Positions 1 through 7,432 of a stretch of 22,709 nucleotides of DNA are shown piece by piece (positions within the stretch are counted from its first letter, which is position 1; each line of letters begins with the position of its first letter). The notes beneath the pieces are model-generated. The model was not told the origin of the DNA. It did no database searches and was given only the letters and a program-made list of their open reading frames with translations. The position numbers and the translations under genes were made by a program. The DNA comes from Sva-07 sp041686315 (GTDB lineage: Bacteria > Actinomycetota > Acidimicrobiia > Acidimicrobiales > Ilumatobacteraceae), in the NCBI GenBank assembly GCA_041686315.1, contig JAWLEC010000036.1, forward strand, positions 1-22,709, in the 5' to 3' direction.

Positions 1-1716
1 CGGGGTCGGGGTCGTCGGCGGGGTCGTGGTCGTCGGCGCGGGCGTGGTCGTCGGCGCGGTCGTGGTCGTCGGCGTGGTCGTGGGCGTCGGCGCGGGCGTG
101 GTCGTCGGCGCGGGCGTGGTCGTCGGCGCGGGCGTGGTGGTGACGGTGGTCGCCGGCGTGGTCGTCGTGGCCGGCGCCGGCGGGGTGGCCCAGGGCACGG
201 TGAAGGCCGCCGGGCGGTACATCGCCGGGTTCGGCCAGGCGTCGCGCAGCATGTCGCGGGCATTGTTCGACACGGTCACCACGATGTTGCCGTTGCCGTC
301 GCGCCACGGTGCGACGTGCGCGTGATACGTGTTGCGCAACGGGTCGAGCCATCGCGGCAGCAGCGGCCGCGAGTCCACGGTGATCCACGGGCCCCACGGG
401 TCACGGGCCACGTCGAGCTCGAAGGCGTCACCCCAGTACCCGTTGACAGCGGTCGCCGCCACCCACTGGCCGTCGATCAGCCGTGGCTGCATCGGGAACT
501 CGGCCCAGTGCCGCTGGAGGATCGGCACCGCGGTGCGGGCGTCGCCCGACCATCCGGCCGCCGTGCGGTACTCCATCGGCGCTGACCACTGCCCGCGCGG
601 CACCCGGGCCAGGTAGATGCGCGTCGCCGAGTGCGGACCGTTCCAGTACCCGCCGTCGCGCCCGAGGTTCTGCTCGAACGTGTTGCCGAAGAGATAGGTG
701 TGGGTGGAGTCGCTGGCCACGGCGTAGCCGTACACGGGGAGCACACCCGAGTTCGGTGCCGGCTGGAACGACAGCCTCGCCATGGTGGACGGGTCGTAGG
801 TGGCGAGCCAGGTCTCGGTGGGGTGCCAGCCGAGGCCGTCGGGAGGCAGCGGATCCACCGCGTCCTTCACCATCTTCACCCAGAACACGTGCAACTGGCC
901 GTCGTGCAGTTCCCCGCCCTTGGGCCAGAACCAGGTGGCCAGCGTCCGGCTCCCGGTGCCCGGCTCGAACGCCTGCGGCCGGTCGGCGGTGCCACGGTGC
1001 AGGAGCCGGAAGCAGCGGCCGTCCTGGATCATCGCGGTGTTGTGCACGAAGCTCGACTGGCCGAGGTCGGTGGCGGCTCCCGACTGGTCGACGAAGGTGT
1101 CCTGGAACAGCCACAGGTGGCGCCCGCCGCCGAGCGGGTACACGTGCTGGTAGTCCCACCCCATCACCGGGCCGCGCCGATCGGCGAAGAACAGGTCGAG
1201 AGACGTGGCGTCGAGACCGGCCGCGCACCCGATCGGCGTCGACACGTGACCCGCCGGCGTGATCAGCCGGCCCGACGCCCACGGTGGCGGCGGCACCGGG
1301 GGAAGGGTCTCGGCGGGCTGCGACTGCGGCACCGGACGAGCGACGACCGACGGGGCGTCGGCGTCCTGGGCCGGGGCGGTGGCGGGCACGTCCGTGGACG
1401 ACGTGACGGCGAGAGCCGCCGCCTCCGCGTCGGAGGTGTCGGAGCTGCTGCCGGTCGTGGTGGGGGACGCGGTGGTCGTGGTGGTGGACGACGACGGCGG
1501 CGTGGAGTCGGTGGCCGCCGGCTCGCTGTCACCGCCGGCGCGGACCTGCGGAGAGCTCACGGACGGCAACGTCGGCTCGGCACCGGCGTCTTCGTCGGCC
1601 ACTGCCAGGCGGACGATCCCGATGCCCCCGAGCACGATCAGAGCGAGACCGGCCACCACGGCGCGGCGCCGGGTGACCGCCGACCGGTCGACGGGCTGCT
1701 CGTGGCCTGCCGTCAT
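1..1716 (-). CDS. Secreted/anchored DUF4185-like protein with Thr/Pro-rich tail (3' end outside window)
   Basis: An open frame of 572 codons runs from an ATG at 1716 off the left edge, so the C terminus is missing. Residues about 15-40 are TRRRAVVAGLALIV followed by a hydrophobic run ending AVA-D, which reads as a signal peptide or N-terminal anchor; the arginine cluster is also Tat-like. Residues about 45-145 are Ser/Thr/Pro/Ala-rich linker. Residues about 146-515 form the folded part, with motifs such as YPLGGGRHLWLFQDTFVD, HNTAMIQDG and WFWPKGGELHDGQLHVFW. These resemble the DUF4185/DUF5005 beta-propeller-like families, whose function is unknown and possibly glycan-related. The tail is PAPTTT repeats, a likely O-glycosylated or wall-spanning linker. 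There is no Shine-Dalgarno; a TAGCGT box lies 7 nt before the ATG. The domain assignment is from memory of motif patterns and is moderate. Confidence 0.75.
   Translation of the reverse strand, partial: MTAGHEQPVDRSAVTRRRAVVAGLALIVLGGIGIVRLAVADEDAGAEPTLPSVSSPQVRAGGDSEPAATDSTPPSSSTTTTTASPTTTGSSSDTSDAEAAALAVTSSTDVPATAPAQDADAPSVVARPVPQSQPAETLPPVPPPPWASGRLITPAGHVSTPIGCAAGLDATSLDLFFADRRGPVMGWDYQHVYPLGGGRHLWLFQDTFVDQSGAATDLGQSSFVHNTAMIQDGRCFRLLHRGTADRPQAFEPGTGSRTLATWFWPKGGELHDGQLHVFWVKMVKDAVDPLPPDGLGWHPTETWLATYDPSTMARLSFQPAPNSGVLPVYGYAVASDSTHTYLFGNTFEQNLGRDGGYWNGPHSATRIYLARVPRGQWSAPMEYRTAAGWSGDARTAVPILQRHWAEFPMQPRLIDGQWVAATAVNGYWGDAFELDVARDPWGPWITVDSRPLLPRWLDPLRNTYHAHVAPWRDGNGNIVVTVSNNARDMLRDAWPNPAMYRPAAFTVPWATPPAPATTTTPATTVTTTPAPTTTPAPTTTPAPTPTTTPTTTTAPTTTPAPTTTTPPTTPTP
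29..136. repeat. 18-bp tandem repeat encoding PAPTTT hexapeptides
   Basis: The + strand unit GTCGTCGGCGCGGGCGTG occurs exactly at 29-46, 101-118 and 119-136, with a one-base variant at 83-100 and degenerate copies between. On the minus strand it encodes Thr-Pro-Ala-Pro-Thr-Thr type hexapeptides in the tail of the DUF4185-like protein. The array continues in degenerate form to the window edge, so its full copy number is unknown. Confidence 0.85.
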
Positions 1717-1729
1717 CCGCCACACGCTA
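1717..1729 (-). promoter_or_regulatory. Candidate leaderless promoter (-10 TAGCGT) for the DUF4185-like gene
   Basis: On the minus strand TAGCGT (1729-1724) is followed by 7 nt and then the ATG. No purine-rich ribosome binding site is present. A TANNNT box at this spacing is the usual signature of leaderless transcripts in actinobacteria. No convincing -35 was found, so this rests on position and motif only. Confidence 0.4.
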
Positions 1730-1792
1730 CTGACCATCGCCTGCCGGAGGTCGCCGGGCCCTCTCTCGCAGCCGGGGGCGTCGGAAGGGCGA

Positions 1793-2560
1793 TCAGTAGT
1801 CGGACGTCGACGGGGTGTCGGAGCCGCCGCCGATCACGGCGAGGAGGGCGTCGAGGAGACCGCTCGCTCCGAACCGGAACGTGGACGGGGCGGCCCAGTC
1901 CTCCCCCATCACATCGTCGGCGACGGCGAGATGTGCCGCGGCGTCGTCGACGGAGCGGATGCCGCCCGACGGTTTGATGCCGACCGTGCGGCCCTCCTCC
2001 CGGGCCGTGCGGGCGATCTCGGCGAGCATCGCCCGGGCGGCATCCAGGCTCGCACCGTGGGCGGTCTTGCCGGTCGAGGTCTTCACGAAGTCGGCGCCGT
2101 GGTCGATGGCCAGTCGGGCAGCGGCGGCGATCGTGCCGATGTCGGTGAGTTCGCCCGACTCGAGGATCACCTTGAGGATCGCCGGTGGCTCGACCAGCTC
2201 GGCGACGGCAGTGATCATGCCGCCCGCACGTGCCGTGTCACCGGCGCGGAAGGCGCGGTACGGCAGGACCAGGTCGATGTCGTCGGCGCCGTCGTCGAGG
2301 GCCCGCCGGGTCGCGGCGACGACGTCCTCCACGGGCTCGCCACCACTCGGGAAGTTGACGACGGTGGCGACACGCACACCGGTCCCGGCGAGTACGTCGG
2401 CGCACCGGGCGACGTACTCGGGCCAGACGCACACCGCAGCGGTGTGGTGCTCGGCGGCGCGACGGCAGAGCTCGTCGATGCCGTCGGGTGCATGGTCGTC
2501 GGCGAGATCGGTGAGGTCGATCAGCCCGATGGCGCGGCGAGCGATCCGGTCAGCGTCCAC
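1793..2560 (-). CDS. deoC: Deoxyribose-phosphate aldolase (DeoC)
   Basis: Class I aldolase that splits 2-deoxyribose-5-phosphate into glyceraldehyde-3-phosphate and acetaldehyde in cytosolic deoxynucleoside breakdown. Visible motifs line up with E. coli DeoC: LIDLTDLADD near the N terminus, AAVCVWP, VVNFPSGG, DDIDLVLPYRA (catalytic Asp region), LKVILESGEL (Schiff-base Lys), DFVKTSTGK (second active-site Lys), VGIKPSGGIR and FRFGASGLLDALL, ending STSDY like the E. coli SASSY. The GTG at 2560 is chosen because it places DLT at residues 15-17, as in E. coli, and TACCGT lies 8 nt upstream; the protein is then 255 aa. The frame stays open to a GTG at 2620 (275 aa), which is the alternative. It is divergent from the LacI gene, with a cre-like operator in between. 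Function is secure; the start is not. Confidence 0.9.
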   Translation of the reverse strand: MDADRIARRAIGLIDLTDLADDHAPDGIDELCRRAAEHHTAAVCVWPEYVARCADVLAGTGVRVATVVNFPSGGEPVEDVVAATRRALDDGADDIDLVLPYRAFRAGDTARAGGMITAVAELVEPPAILKVILESGELTDIGTIAAAARLAIDHGADFVKTSTGKTAHGASLDAARAMLAEIARTAREEGRTVGIKPSGGIRSVDDAAAHLAVADDVMGEDWAAPSTFRFGASGLLDALLAVIGGGSDTPSTSDY

Positions 2561-2568
2561 GACCGACG

Positions 2569-2574
2569 ACGGTA
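2569..2574 (-). promoter_or_regulatory. Candidate leaderless -10 box (TACCGT) for deoC
   Basis: TACCGT on the minus strand ends 8 nt before the GTG at 2560. This supports the shorter deoC start but lies inside the longer possible reading frame, so it may be coincidental. Confidence 0.25.
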
Positions 2575-2662
2575 CTGCAGCTCGCACCGTGAGCGGAGCA
2601 GGTGCGACGTCTCGGCGCACCAGCGGGACGGACAGCGGCAGGCCGCCTCGCTCGCGGCGCGA

Positions 2663-2676
2663 TGAAAGCGCTTACA
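2663..2676. promoter_or_regulatory. cre-like LacI-family operator before the lacI-type gene
   Basis: TGAAAGCGCTTACA fits the known catabolite-responsive (cre) consensus TGWAARCGYTWNCW bound by CcpA-type LacI-family proteins. The core AAGCGCTT is a perfect palindrome centred on CpG. The right half overlaps a possible -10 box TACACT (2673-2678) reading toward the regulator gene. Bound protein would therefore block that promoter, which suggests autoregulation. The site also sits between this gene and divergent deoC. A nearly identical 14-mer is at 3788-3801. Confidence 0.75.
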
Positions 2677-2699
2677 CTCCGAGCCGGAACTGGGGACGC

Positions 2700-3770
2700 A
2701 TGACGCAACGATCAAATCGAACGCGCGCCACGATCGAAGACGTGGCCGACGCGGCGAACGTGTCGGTCGCAACGGTGAGCCGCGCCCTGCGCGGCCTGCC
2801 GAACGTGGCACCGTCCACACGGGCGCGGGTCTCCGAGGTCGCCACGGCGATGCACTACCGGGCCGACCCGGCCGCCGCCCGACTCGCGGCGGGCCGCACC
2901 CGGACCATCGTCGTGGTGGTCCCCCACCTCGCCGGCTGGTACTTCTCCACCGTCGTCGCCGGTGTGGAAGCCGTCTGCGCCGAGACCGGATACGACTGCA
3001 TCGTCATGGCGGTCGGCACGATCGAGGAGAGCAACCGGCTCCTGCACGAGACCCACCATCTCGAACGGCGGATCGACGGCGTCGTGCTCGTCAACATCCC
3101 GATCAGCGAAGCCCAGGCTCGATCGCTCGCCGAGCGGGGCGTCTCGTGCTCCACGATCGGGGTACGGGTCGGCCATCAACCCAACGTGTCGATCGACGAC
3201 GTCGCCGCCGCCCGTCTCGCCGTGGACCACCTGGTGCAGCTCGGACACCGGCGCATCGCCCTCATCAGCGGCCAGGTCGAGGACCCGATGAACTTCGAGG
3301 TACCCAAGATGCGCCAGCGCGGCTACGCCGGCGCGCTCGAGGCCGGCGGCATCGGCTTCGACGACACACTCGTCGAAGCCGGCAACTTCGGTATCGACGG
3401 CGGCCGCGAGGCGATGGCCGCACTGCTCGACCGCCCGTCGCCGCCCACCGCCGTGTTCGCCATGTCCGACGAGATGGCCTTCGGCGCACTGATGACCCTG
3501 CAAGAACGCGGCCTGGCCGCAGGCCGCGACGTGTCACTCGTCGGAATCGACGACCACGACGTGTCACGCGTGCTGGGCCTCACGACCGTCCGCCAACACG
3601 TCGCCGAGCAGGGTGCGCTGGCGTGTCGTGGGCTGATGACTGCGATCGACTCGCCGACGGCTCGGTTCGAGACGATCCGGTCGCCCGTCGATCTGGTCGT
3701 CCGCTCCACCACGAGCCCACCGCCCGTGGAGATGGCGTCGACCGGAGTACGAACTTCACGCTTGTCTTGA
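2700..3770 (+). CDS. LacI-family transcriptional regulator
   Basis: A 356-aa DNA-binding repressor or activator of the LacI/GalR family, usual length. Residues 10-35 (ATIEDVADAANVSVATVSRA) form the N-terminal helix-turn-helix. Residues 56-66 (DPAAARLAAGR) are the minor-groove hinge helix. From about residue 68 follows the periplasmic-binding-protein-like sensor domain (TIVVVVPHLAGWYFSTVVAGVE, the RRIDGVVL type segment, HRRIALISG, AVFAMSDEMAFGAL, DVSLVGIDDHDVS, TTVRQHVAEQG). The ligand is probably the sugar moved by the adjacent ABC transporter. The recognition helix VSVATVSR is close to that of CcpA (VSMATVSR), which agrees with the cre-like sites at 2663, 3788 and 11810. The ATG at 2700 is used because the HTH starts a few residues later; the frame is open further upstream but there lies antisense to deoC. 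It is followed by the binding-protein gene after 77 nt. Confidence 0.93.
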   Translation: MTQRSNRTRATIEDVADAANVSVATVSRALRGLPNVAPSTRARVSEVATAMHYRADPAAARLAAGRTRTIVVVVPHLAGWYFSTVVAGVEAVCAETGYDCIVMAVGTIEESNRLLHETHHLERRIDGVVLVNIPISEAQARSLAERGVSCSTIGVRVGHQPNVSIDDVAAARLAVDHLVQLGHRRIALISGQVEDPMNFEVPKMRQRGYAGALEAGGIGFDDTLVEAGNFGIDGGREAMAALLDRPSPPTAVFAMSDEMAFGALMTLQERGLAAGRDVSLVGIDDHDVSRVLGLTTVRQHVAEQGALACRGLMTAIDSPTARFETIRSPVDLVVRSTTSPPPVEMASTGVRTSRLS

Positions 3771-3787
3771 CGCTGACCCCGTCGGTA

Positions 3788-3801
3788 TGAAAGCGTTTAC
3801 A
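3788..3801. promoter_or_regulatory. cre-like LacI-family operator before the binding-protein gene
   Basis: TGAAAGCGTTTACA differs by one base from the site at 2663-2676. Its right half overlaps a possible -10 box TACATT (3798-3803), the same geometry as before the regulator gene. A weak CTGACC -35-like hexamer lies 19 nt before that box. It lies 46 nt before the binding-protein ATG and implies LacI-type control of the transporter operon. Confidence 0.75.
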
Positions 3802-3822
3802 TTGCCGACATCTTTCGGCAAT
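3801..3822. promoter_or_regulatory. Inverted repeat in the 5' leader of the binding-protein gene
   Basis: ATTGCCGA (3801-3808) and TCGGCAAT (3815-3822) are perfect 8-bp arms around 6 nt. The repeat abuts the cre-like operator and ends about 11 nt before the ribosome binding site. It could be a second protein-binding site or, in RNA, a leader hairpin. No T-run follows, so it is not an obvious terminator of the upstream gene. Confidence 0.55.
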
Positions 3823-3847
3823 ACAAAACATCAGAGGGGGAGGACCC

Positions 3848-5215
3848 ATGAAGAAGCGCTGGCTCAAGCTGGCTGCTGTTCCGGTTGCCTTGTCGCTCGT
3901 CGCCGCAGCCTGCGGCAGCGATGACGACGAAGGTTCCGACAGCGACTCGGAGACCACGGAAGCACCCGCCGAAGGCGAAGGTGGAGAGGGCGCGGAGGAC
4001 TTCGGTGGCGAGACCGTCACCATCACCGGCCCCGAGCGAGACGACCCGTCGATCGCATCCATCAACGACACGCTCGGTGCGTGGGGCGAGACCGTCGGCA
4101 TCAACATCGAGTACACCGGCGACGCCGACTGGGAAGCCAACATCAACACCCAGGTCGAAGGCGGCAACCCGCCCGACATCTCGTTCTTCCCCCAGCCGGG
4201 CAAGCTCGCCGACTTCGCTCGCGACGGCTTCATCGTGCCGCTCACCGACGAGGTCAACGCCACGGTCGACGAGTTCTGGGCCGACGGCTTCCAGCTGTAC
4301 GGCAACGTCGACGACGTCCAGTACGGCATCCCGGCCAAGACCGACCTCAAGTCGCTCGTGTGGTACCAGCCGCAGGCGTTCGCCGACGCCGGCTACGAGG
4401 TGCCCGAGACGTTCGACGAGTTCACGGCACTGATCGAGCAGATGGTCGCCGACGGTGGCGCCAAGCCGCTGTGCGTCGGCATCGAGTCGGGCCAGGCCAC
4501 GGGCTGGACCTTCACCGACTGGGTGGAGGACATGGTGCTGCGCCAGCACGGTGCGGACGTCTACGACCAGTGGGTGAACAACGAGATCCCGTTCGACGAC
4601 CCGCAGATCGTGGAATCGATGCAGACCGTCAACGATCTCTGGACCGAGGACAACGTCTTCGCTGCCGGTGGCTCCATCTCCGCGACGAACTTCGCCGACA
4701 ACGGCCAGCCGTTGGTCGACGGGCAGTGCTACATGCACCGTCAGGCGAACTTCTTCGCCGGTCTGTTCCCGGAGGGCACCGTCTTCGCCGACGGCTCCCC
4801 CGAGGCCGTCGACGTGTTCTACTTCCCGGACATCAACGGTGACCGCCCCGTGCTCACGGCGGGCATCTTCGCCGCTGCGTTCAACGAGGACCCCGCCACG
4901 ATGGCCGTGATGAACTACATCGCGACCGCCGACTACGCGGAGACCCGTCAGGCCAACCAGACCGCATTCCTCGACGGCGCGCTGTCGGGTTACCTGTCTG
5001 CCGCCCAGGGTCAGGACCCGTCGGTGTACCAGCCGCTGGAGCAGAGCTTCCTCGAGATCCTCGAGGCATCCGAGATCGCCCGCTTCGACGGTTCCGACCT
5101 GATGCCCGCCGACGTCGGCGCCGGCACCTTCTGGTCGGAGGGCACCTCCCTCGTCAACGGTGACGCCACCGCCGAAGAGGCAGCGTCCGTCATCGAGGCG
5201 TCCTGGCCCGAGTGA
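3848..5215 (+). CDS. Carbohydrate ABC transporter substrate-binding lipoprotein (family 1, possibly alpha-glucoside type)
   Basis: Extracellular sugar-binding component of an ABC importer, 455 aa. Residues 1-21 are a lipoprotein signal peptide (MKKRWLKLAAVPVALSLVAA) and Cys22 in VAAAC-GS is the lipidated residue. An acidic linker (residues 24-52) leads to the binding domain. That domain has TVTITGPERDDPSIASI, WEANINTQVEGGNPPDISFF, PAKTDLKSLVWYQP and GYEVPETFDEFTALIEQM, typical of solute-binding family 1. The general look recalls AglE-type alpha-glucoside binding proteins, but the substrate cannot be read from sequence. A strong GAGGGGGAGGA ribosome binding site lies 4-5 nt before the ATG. It is the first gene of the importer operon; a strong hairpin at 5260-5291 separates it from the permease genes. 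Confidence 0.93.
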   Translation: MKKRWLKLAAVPVALSLVAAACGSDDDEGSDSDSETTEAPAEGEGGEGAEDFGGETVTITGPERDDPSIASINDTLGAWGETVGINIEYTGDADWEANINTQVEGGNPPDISFFPQPGKLADFARDGFIVPLTDEVNATVDEFWADGFQLYGNVDDVQYGIPAKTDLKSLVWYQPQAFADAGYEVPETFDEFTALIEQMVADGGAKPLCVGIESGQATGWTFTDWVEDMVLRQHGADVYDQWVNNEIPFDDPQIVESMQTVNDLWTEDNVFAAGGSISATNFADNGQPLVDGQCYMHRQANFFAGLFPEGTVFADGSPEAVDVFYFPDINGDRPVLTAGIFAAAFNEDPATMAVMNYIATADYAETRQANQTAFLDGALSGYLSAAQGQDPSVYQPLEQSFLEILEASEIARFDGSDLMPADVGAGTFWSEGTSLVNGDATAEEAASVIEASWPE

Positions 5216-5259
5216 GCCCGGCCGCCCGACCCGGCTGAACGGGTCACGTAACACCGCGA

Positions 5260-5291
5260 CGGGGCACTGGCACTACGGTGTCGGTGCCCCG
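5260..5291 (+). promoter_or_regulatory. Strong UACG-capped RNA hairpin between binding-protein and permease genes
   Basis: Positions 5260-5273 pair with 5278-5291 over 14 bp (12 Watson-Crick, 2 G-U), with arms starting CGGGGCAC and ending GTGCCCCG. The loop is TACG closed by C-G, i.e. the exceptionally stable cUNCGg tetraloop class. No T-run follows, so it is not a classical terminator. Hairpins placed after the binding-protein gene often protect the upstream mRNA or attenuate permease expression, as in malE-malF; that role is inferred here. Confidence 0.75.
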
Positions 5292-5293
5292 CT

Positions 5294-5310
5294 GCGTTTC
5301 CAGCAAACGC
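5294..5310 (+). promoter_or_regulatory. Second small hairpin before the permease gene
   Basis: GCGTTT (5294-5299) and AAACGC (5305-5310) pair around 5 nt, only 2 nt after the larger hairpin. Together they form tandem stems in the 144-nt gap. It could equally be a short protein-binding site. Confidence 0.4.
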
Positions 5311-5359
5311 GCCGGGGTCGAACACGCCGGGGACGACACGACACACAGGGGGTTACAGC

Positions 5360-7429
5360 GTGGAGACGCTCGAACGCACGGATGCCGACGAGGGGGCCGC
5401 CGACCGATCGCCGGCGGGTTCCGCCGGCGGGGACGGGCCATCACAGGGGAAGATGGAGTACGCCCGCATCGCGGCCGGCTTCGTCCTCGTGCTGGGGCTG
5501 GTCTACTGGGCGTTCGTCGAGCCCAAGATCCGTACGACCATCATCACGGTGGTCGTCGCCGTGGCGGCGAGCGCCGGGATCTGGATCGGCGCCAACCTGC
5601 TCTTCGACCAGGTGCGCGTCCACTGGACACGCTTCATGGTCATCGCGTCCGGGGTCGTCGGCGCCATCGTCGGCATCGTGCTCCACGGCAACCTCGTCAC
5701 CATCGGTTCGGGTGAGGGATTCTTCACGTGGGTCGTCGGCCCGCTCGCCGGTGCAGCCGCCTTCGGTGCGCTCGGCTACGGCCTCGCCGTGACCGACGAC
5801 CCGTCCCGACGGCGAGCCATCGCCATCGGTGGCTCGCTCGCCATCGGGGCCGTGATCGGCCTCGTGATCCGCGACACGTACCACCCCGAATTCGACGCCG
5901 TGGCGATCGTGGTCTACACCGCGATCGGCGCAGCCCTCGGCGCCGGGATCAGCCTCCTCGGCAAGAAGCCCCCGGTCCGAGGCGCCCTCACCGGCGGCGC
6001 GATCGGCTGGATCGCCGGGGCGTGGGGGACCGCCGACCTCGGCGACGGCTCGCTGGCCACCTCGCTGATCGCCGCGCTCGTACCGGCAGCGCTCATCGGT
6101 GTCCGCCTCGGGATGACCTCCAACCCCGACTACCGGGCCCGCCTCGATCTCGACAACCGCTCGCGGGCCACGATCTTCATCGGTCCGGCGCTGTTGTTCA
6201 TCCTCGTGATGCTGGTGATCCCGGCCGTCCGCACGCTGTACCTGTCGCTGCTCGACGACGACTCCGAGGACTTCGTCCGCCTGGAGAACTACACCTCGGT
6301 GTTCACCGACCGCAACAGCCTCGATCTCGACAACTGGACGAACATGTTCACGAGCATCCCGTTCATCATCGGGATGGTGCTGCTCGGGATTGCCGTCATC
6401 GTCGGAGTGACGATGAAGCAGCGCACGGGTCGTGCGGTCGAGGTCGGCAACCCCACGGTCGCACCGCTCGTGTTCGGAGTGCTGCTCGTCGCCTTCGGCG
6501 CCTTCACCGCGATGCGTGGCACCCTGATCAACAACCTGTGGTGGGTCGTCGTGGTGACGTTCCTGTCCACGGCGCTGGGTCTGGCGATCGCCGTCCTCGC
6601 CGATCAACGCGGCGGCGAACGATTCGCCAAGTCGATCATCTTCATGCCGATGGCGATCTCGCTCGTCGGCGCCTCGATCATCTGGCGGTTCGTGTACACC
6701 GCCCGTGACACCTCCACCGAACAGACCGGCGTGCTGAACGCCCTGTGGGTGGGCCTCGGGCGCCTGTCCACCGGCTCCGGTCTGCCCACCCTCATCGTCG
6801 GAGCCGCCATCCTCCTCGCCCTGATCGGGCTGCTGGTGGTGTGCGCCAGGATGCTGGTGAGATACGGGCCCGGCAGGGCGGTGGTGCCCGGCATCGCCGC
6901 CATCTTCGTCGGCTGGTTCTTCATCCGCTACGTCGGCATCATCGGCACCGGCGTCGGCGGTCACCGGGTCGCCGAGGACGGCACCGTCTCCGCCGAGACC
7001 GTGTTCTTCGTGCAGGAGACGCCGTACAACAACTTCTGGCTGATGGTGATCTTCATCTGGATCCAGACCGGCTTCGCCATGGTCATCCTCTCCGCAGCGA
7101 TCAAGGCGGTGCCCACCGAGCTGATCGAAGCGGCGAAGATCGACGGCGCCACCAGCAGCCAGGTGTTCTGGCGGGTCACACTTCCCCAGATCGCCACCAC
7201 GATCGGTGTGGTCGTCACCACGCTCATCGTGGGCGTGATGAAGGTGTTCGACATCGTGAAGGTGACCACCAACGGCCAGTTCGGATCCCAGGTGCTGGCC
7301 AACCAGATGTTCCAGGAGGCATTCGGCTTCACCAACACCGGCAAGGGCGCAGCACTCGCGATGCTGATCTTCGTCGCCGTCCTCCCCGTCATGATCTACA
7401 ACATCCGCCGCATGCAGAGGGAGGGCTGA
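5360..7429 (+). CDS. Carbohydrate ABC transporter permease, MalF/AglF type, with large extra membrane regions
   Basis: Inner-membrane channel subunit of the sugar importer, 689 aa against roughly 290-340 for the family. The core is clear: IFIGPALLFILVMLVIPAVRTLYLSL (split across residues 272-297), LENYTSVFTD, SIIFMPMAISLVGASIIWRF, and the EAA loop ELIEAAKIDGATSSQVFWRV at about 587-606, which docks on the ATPase. Residues 1-32 are a hydrophilic tail. Residues about 36-250 hold seven to eight Gly/Ala-rich hydrophobic segments not found in ordinary MalF proteins. Additional hydrophobic segments occur near 333-383 and 476-530, with an outward-looking stretch at 531-558. I count about 17 possible membrane spans. 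The start is GTG at 5360, with CAGGGGG 8 nt upstream. It ends 3 nt before the MalG-type gene. Confidence 0.9.
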   Translation: METLERTDADEGAADRSPAGSAGGDGPSQGKMEYARIAAGFVLVLGLVYWAFVEPKIRTTIITVVVAVAASAGIWIGANLLFDQVRVHWTRFMVIASGVVGAIVGIVLHGNLVTIGSGEGFFTWVVGPLAGAAAFGALGYGLAVTDDPSRRRAIAIGGSLAIGAVIGLVIRDTYHPEFDAVAIVVYTAIGAALGAGISLLGKKPPVRGALTGGAIGWIAGAWGTADLGDGSLATSLIAALVPAALIGVRLGMTSNPDYRARLDLDNRSRATIFIGPALLFILVMLVIPAVRTLYLSLLDDDSEDFVRLENYTSVFTDRNSLDLDNWTNMFTSIPFIIGMVLLGIAVIVGVTMKQRTGRAVEVGNPTVAPLVFGVLLVAFGAFTAMRGTLINNLWWVVVVTFLSTALGLAIAVLADQRGGERFAKSIIFMPMAISLVGASIIWRFVYTARDTSTEQTGVLNALWVGLGRLSTGSGLPTLIVGAAILLALIGLLVVCARMLVRYGPGRAVVPGIAAIFVGWFFIRYVGIIGTGVGGHRVAEDGTVSAETVFFVQETPYNNFWLMVIFIWIQTGFAMVILSAAIKAVPTELIEAAKIDGATSSQVFWRVTLPQIATTIGVVVTTLIVGVMKVFDIVKVTTNGQFGSQVLANQMFQEAFGFTNTGKGAALAMLIFVAVLPVMIYNIRRMQREG

Positions 7430-7432
7430 GCC

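Noticed and set aside
26..325. A Val/Gly-rich 99-codon + strand frame
   Set aside because: It is the complement of the Thr/Pro repeat tail of the DUF4185-like gene.
1815..2699. N-terminal extension of the LacI frame
   Set aside because: The LacI helix-turn-helix begins just after the ATG at 2700; upstream sequence is antisense to deoC.
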